Below are positions 63,967 to 64,000 of a stretch of 64,000 nt of DNA, piece by piece. The notes under the pieces were generated by a model that worked only from the letters and a program-made list of their open reading frames with translations, did not search any database and was not told the DNA's origin. Numbering within the stretch: the stretch's first letter is position 1; the number at the start of each line of letters is the position of its first letter. The stretch comes from Salminus brasiliensis (Eukaryota > Chordata > Actinopteri > Characiformes > Bryconidae). Made by a program: the position numbers and the translations under genes. Location: positions 32,135,761 to 32,199,760 of the forward strand of contig NC_132878.1 in NCBI RefSeq assembly GCF_030463535.1, read 5' to 3'.

Positions 63967-64000
63967 CTATACACAAACAAACACACAGACAGAGGGATGT

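Overview
This window is vertebrate nuclear DNA, almost certainly from a ray-finned (teleost) fish. It has three multi-exon genes with GT-AG introns, whose products align along their length with known vertebrate proteins. The gaps and introns are full of fish-type repeats: a tRNA-derived SINE, Tc1-like and MITE debris, Ty3/gypsy pol fragments, LINE 3' ends and long TA/CA microsatellites. The SINE and MITE types hint at an otophysan fish (characin, catfish or carp lineages), but the sequence alone does not settle this. There is nothing prokaryotic here.

Layout. (1) Positions 1-13414, plus strand: dnmt3a, a de novo DNA (cytosine-5) methyltransferase. The window opens inside a proline-rich exon, so about 240 N-terminal residues lie outside. 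The PWWP, ADD and catalytic domains are complete in 17 exons. (2) 13415-29373: a 16-kb gene-poor gap between the tail-to-tail ends of dnmt3a and gnpat. It holds a broken antisense gypsy element with an exact 957-bp tandem triplication, a TIR element, a MITE, SINEs (one in a local tandem duplication), a LINE 3' end and a Tc1-like remnant. (3) 41543-29374, minus strand: gnpat, peroxisomal dihydroxyacetone-phosphate acyltransferase, in 14 exons and with one GC-AG intron. The ORF as read ends without the usual C-terminal peroxisomal signal. (4) 41544-46957: the gnpat promoter side, a 34-copy 25-bp minisatellite and the 3' flank of lpin1. (5) 63957-46958, minus strand: lpin1, phosphatidate phosphatase lipin 1, in 19 coding exons predicting 908 residues from the start codon to the stop.

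The genes do not form a shared system. gnpat and lpin1 both act in glycerolipid metabolism (ether-lipid entry step; phosphatidate to diacylglycerol), while dnmt3a sets DNA methylation. In human, DNMT3A and LPIN1 are both on 2p and GNPAT is on 1q, so the dnmt3a-lpin1 linkage looks old and gnpat is the fish-side neighbour.

I found no convincing undescribed gene system. The most unusual items are a copied splice-donor region in dnmt3a that has seeded a small tandem array, the triplicated gypsy block with its 34-bp alternating-orientation repeats, the gnpat GC-AG intron and missing PTS1, and a 21-bp repeat that appears in opposite orientations in introns of dnmt3a and gnpat.
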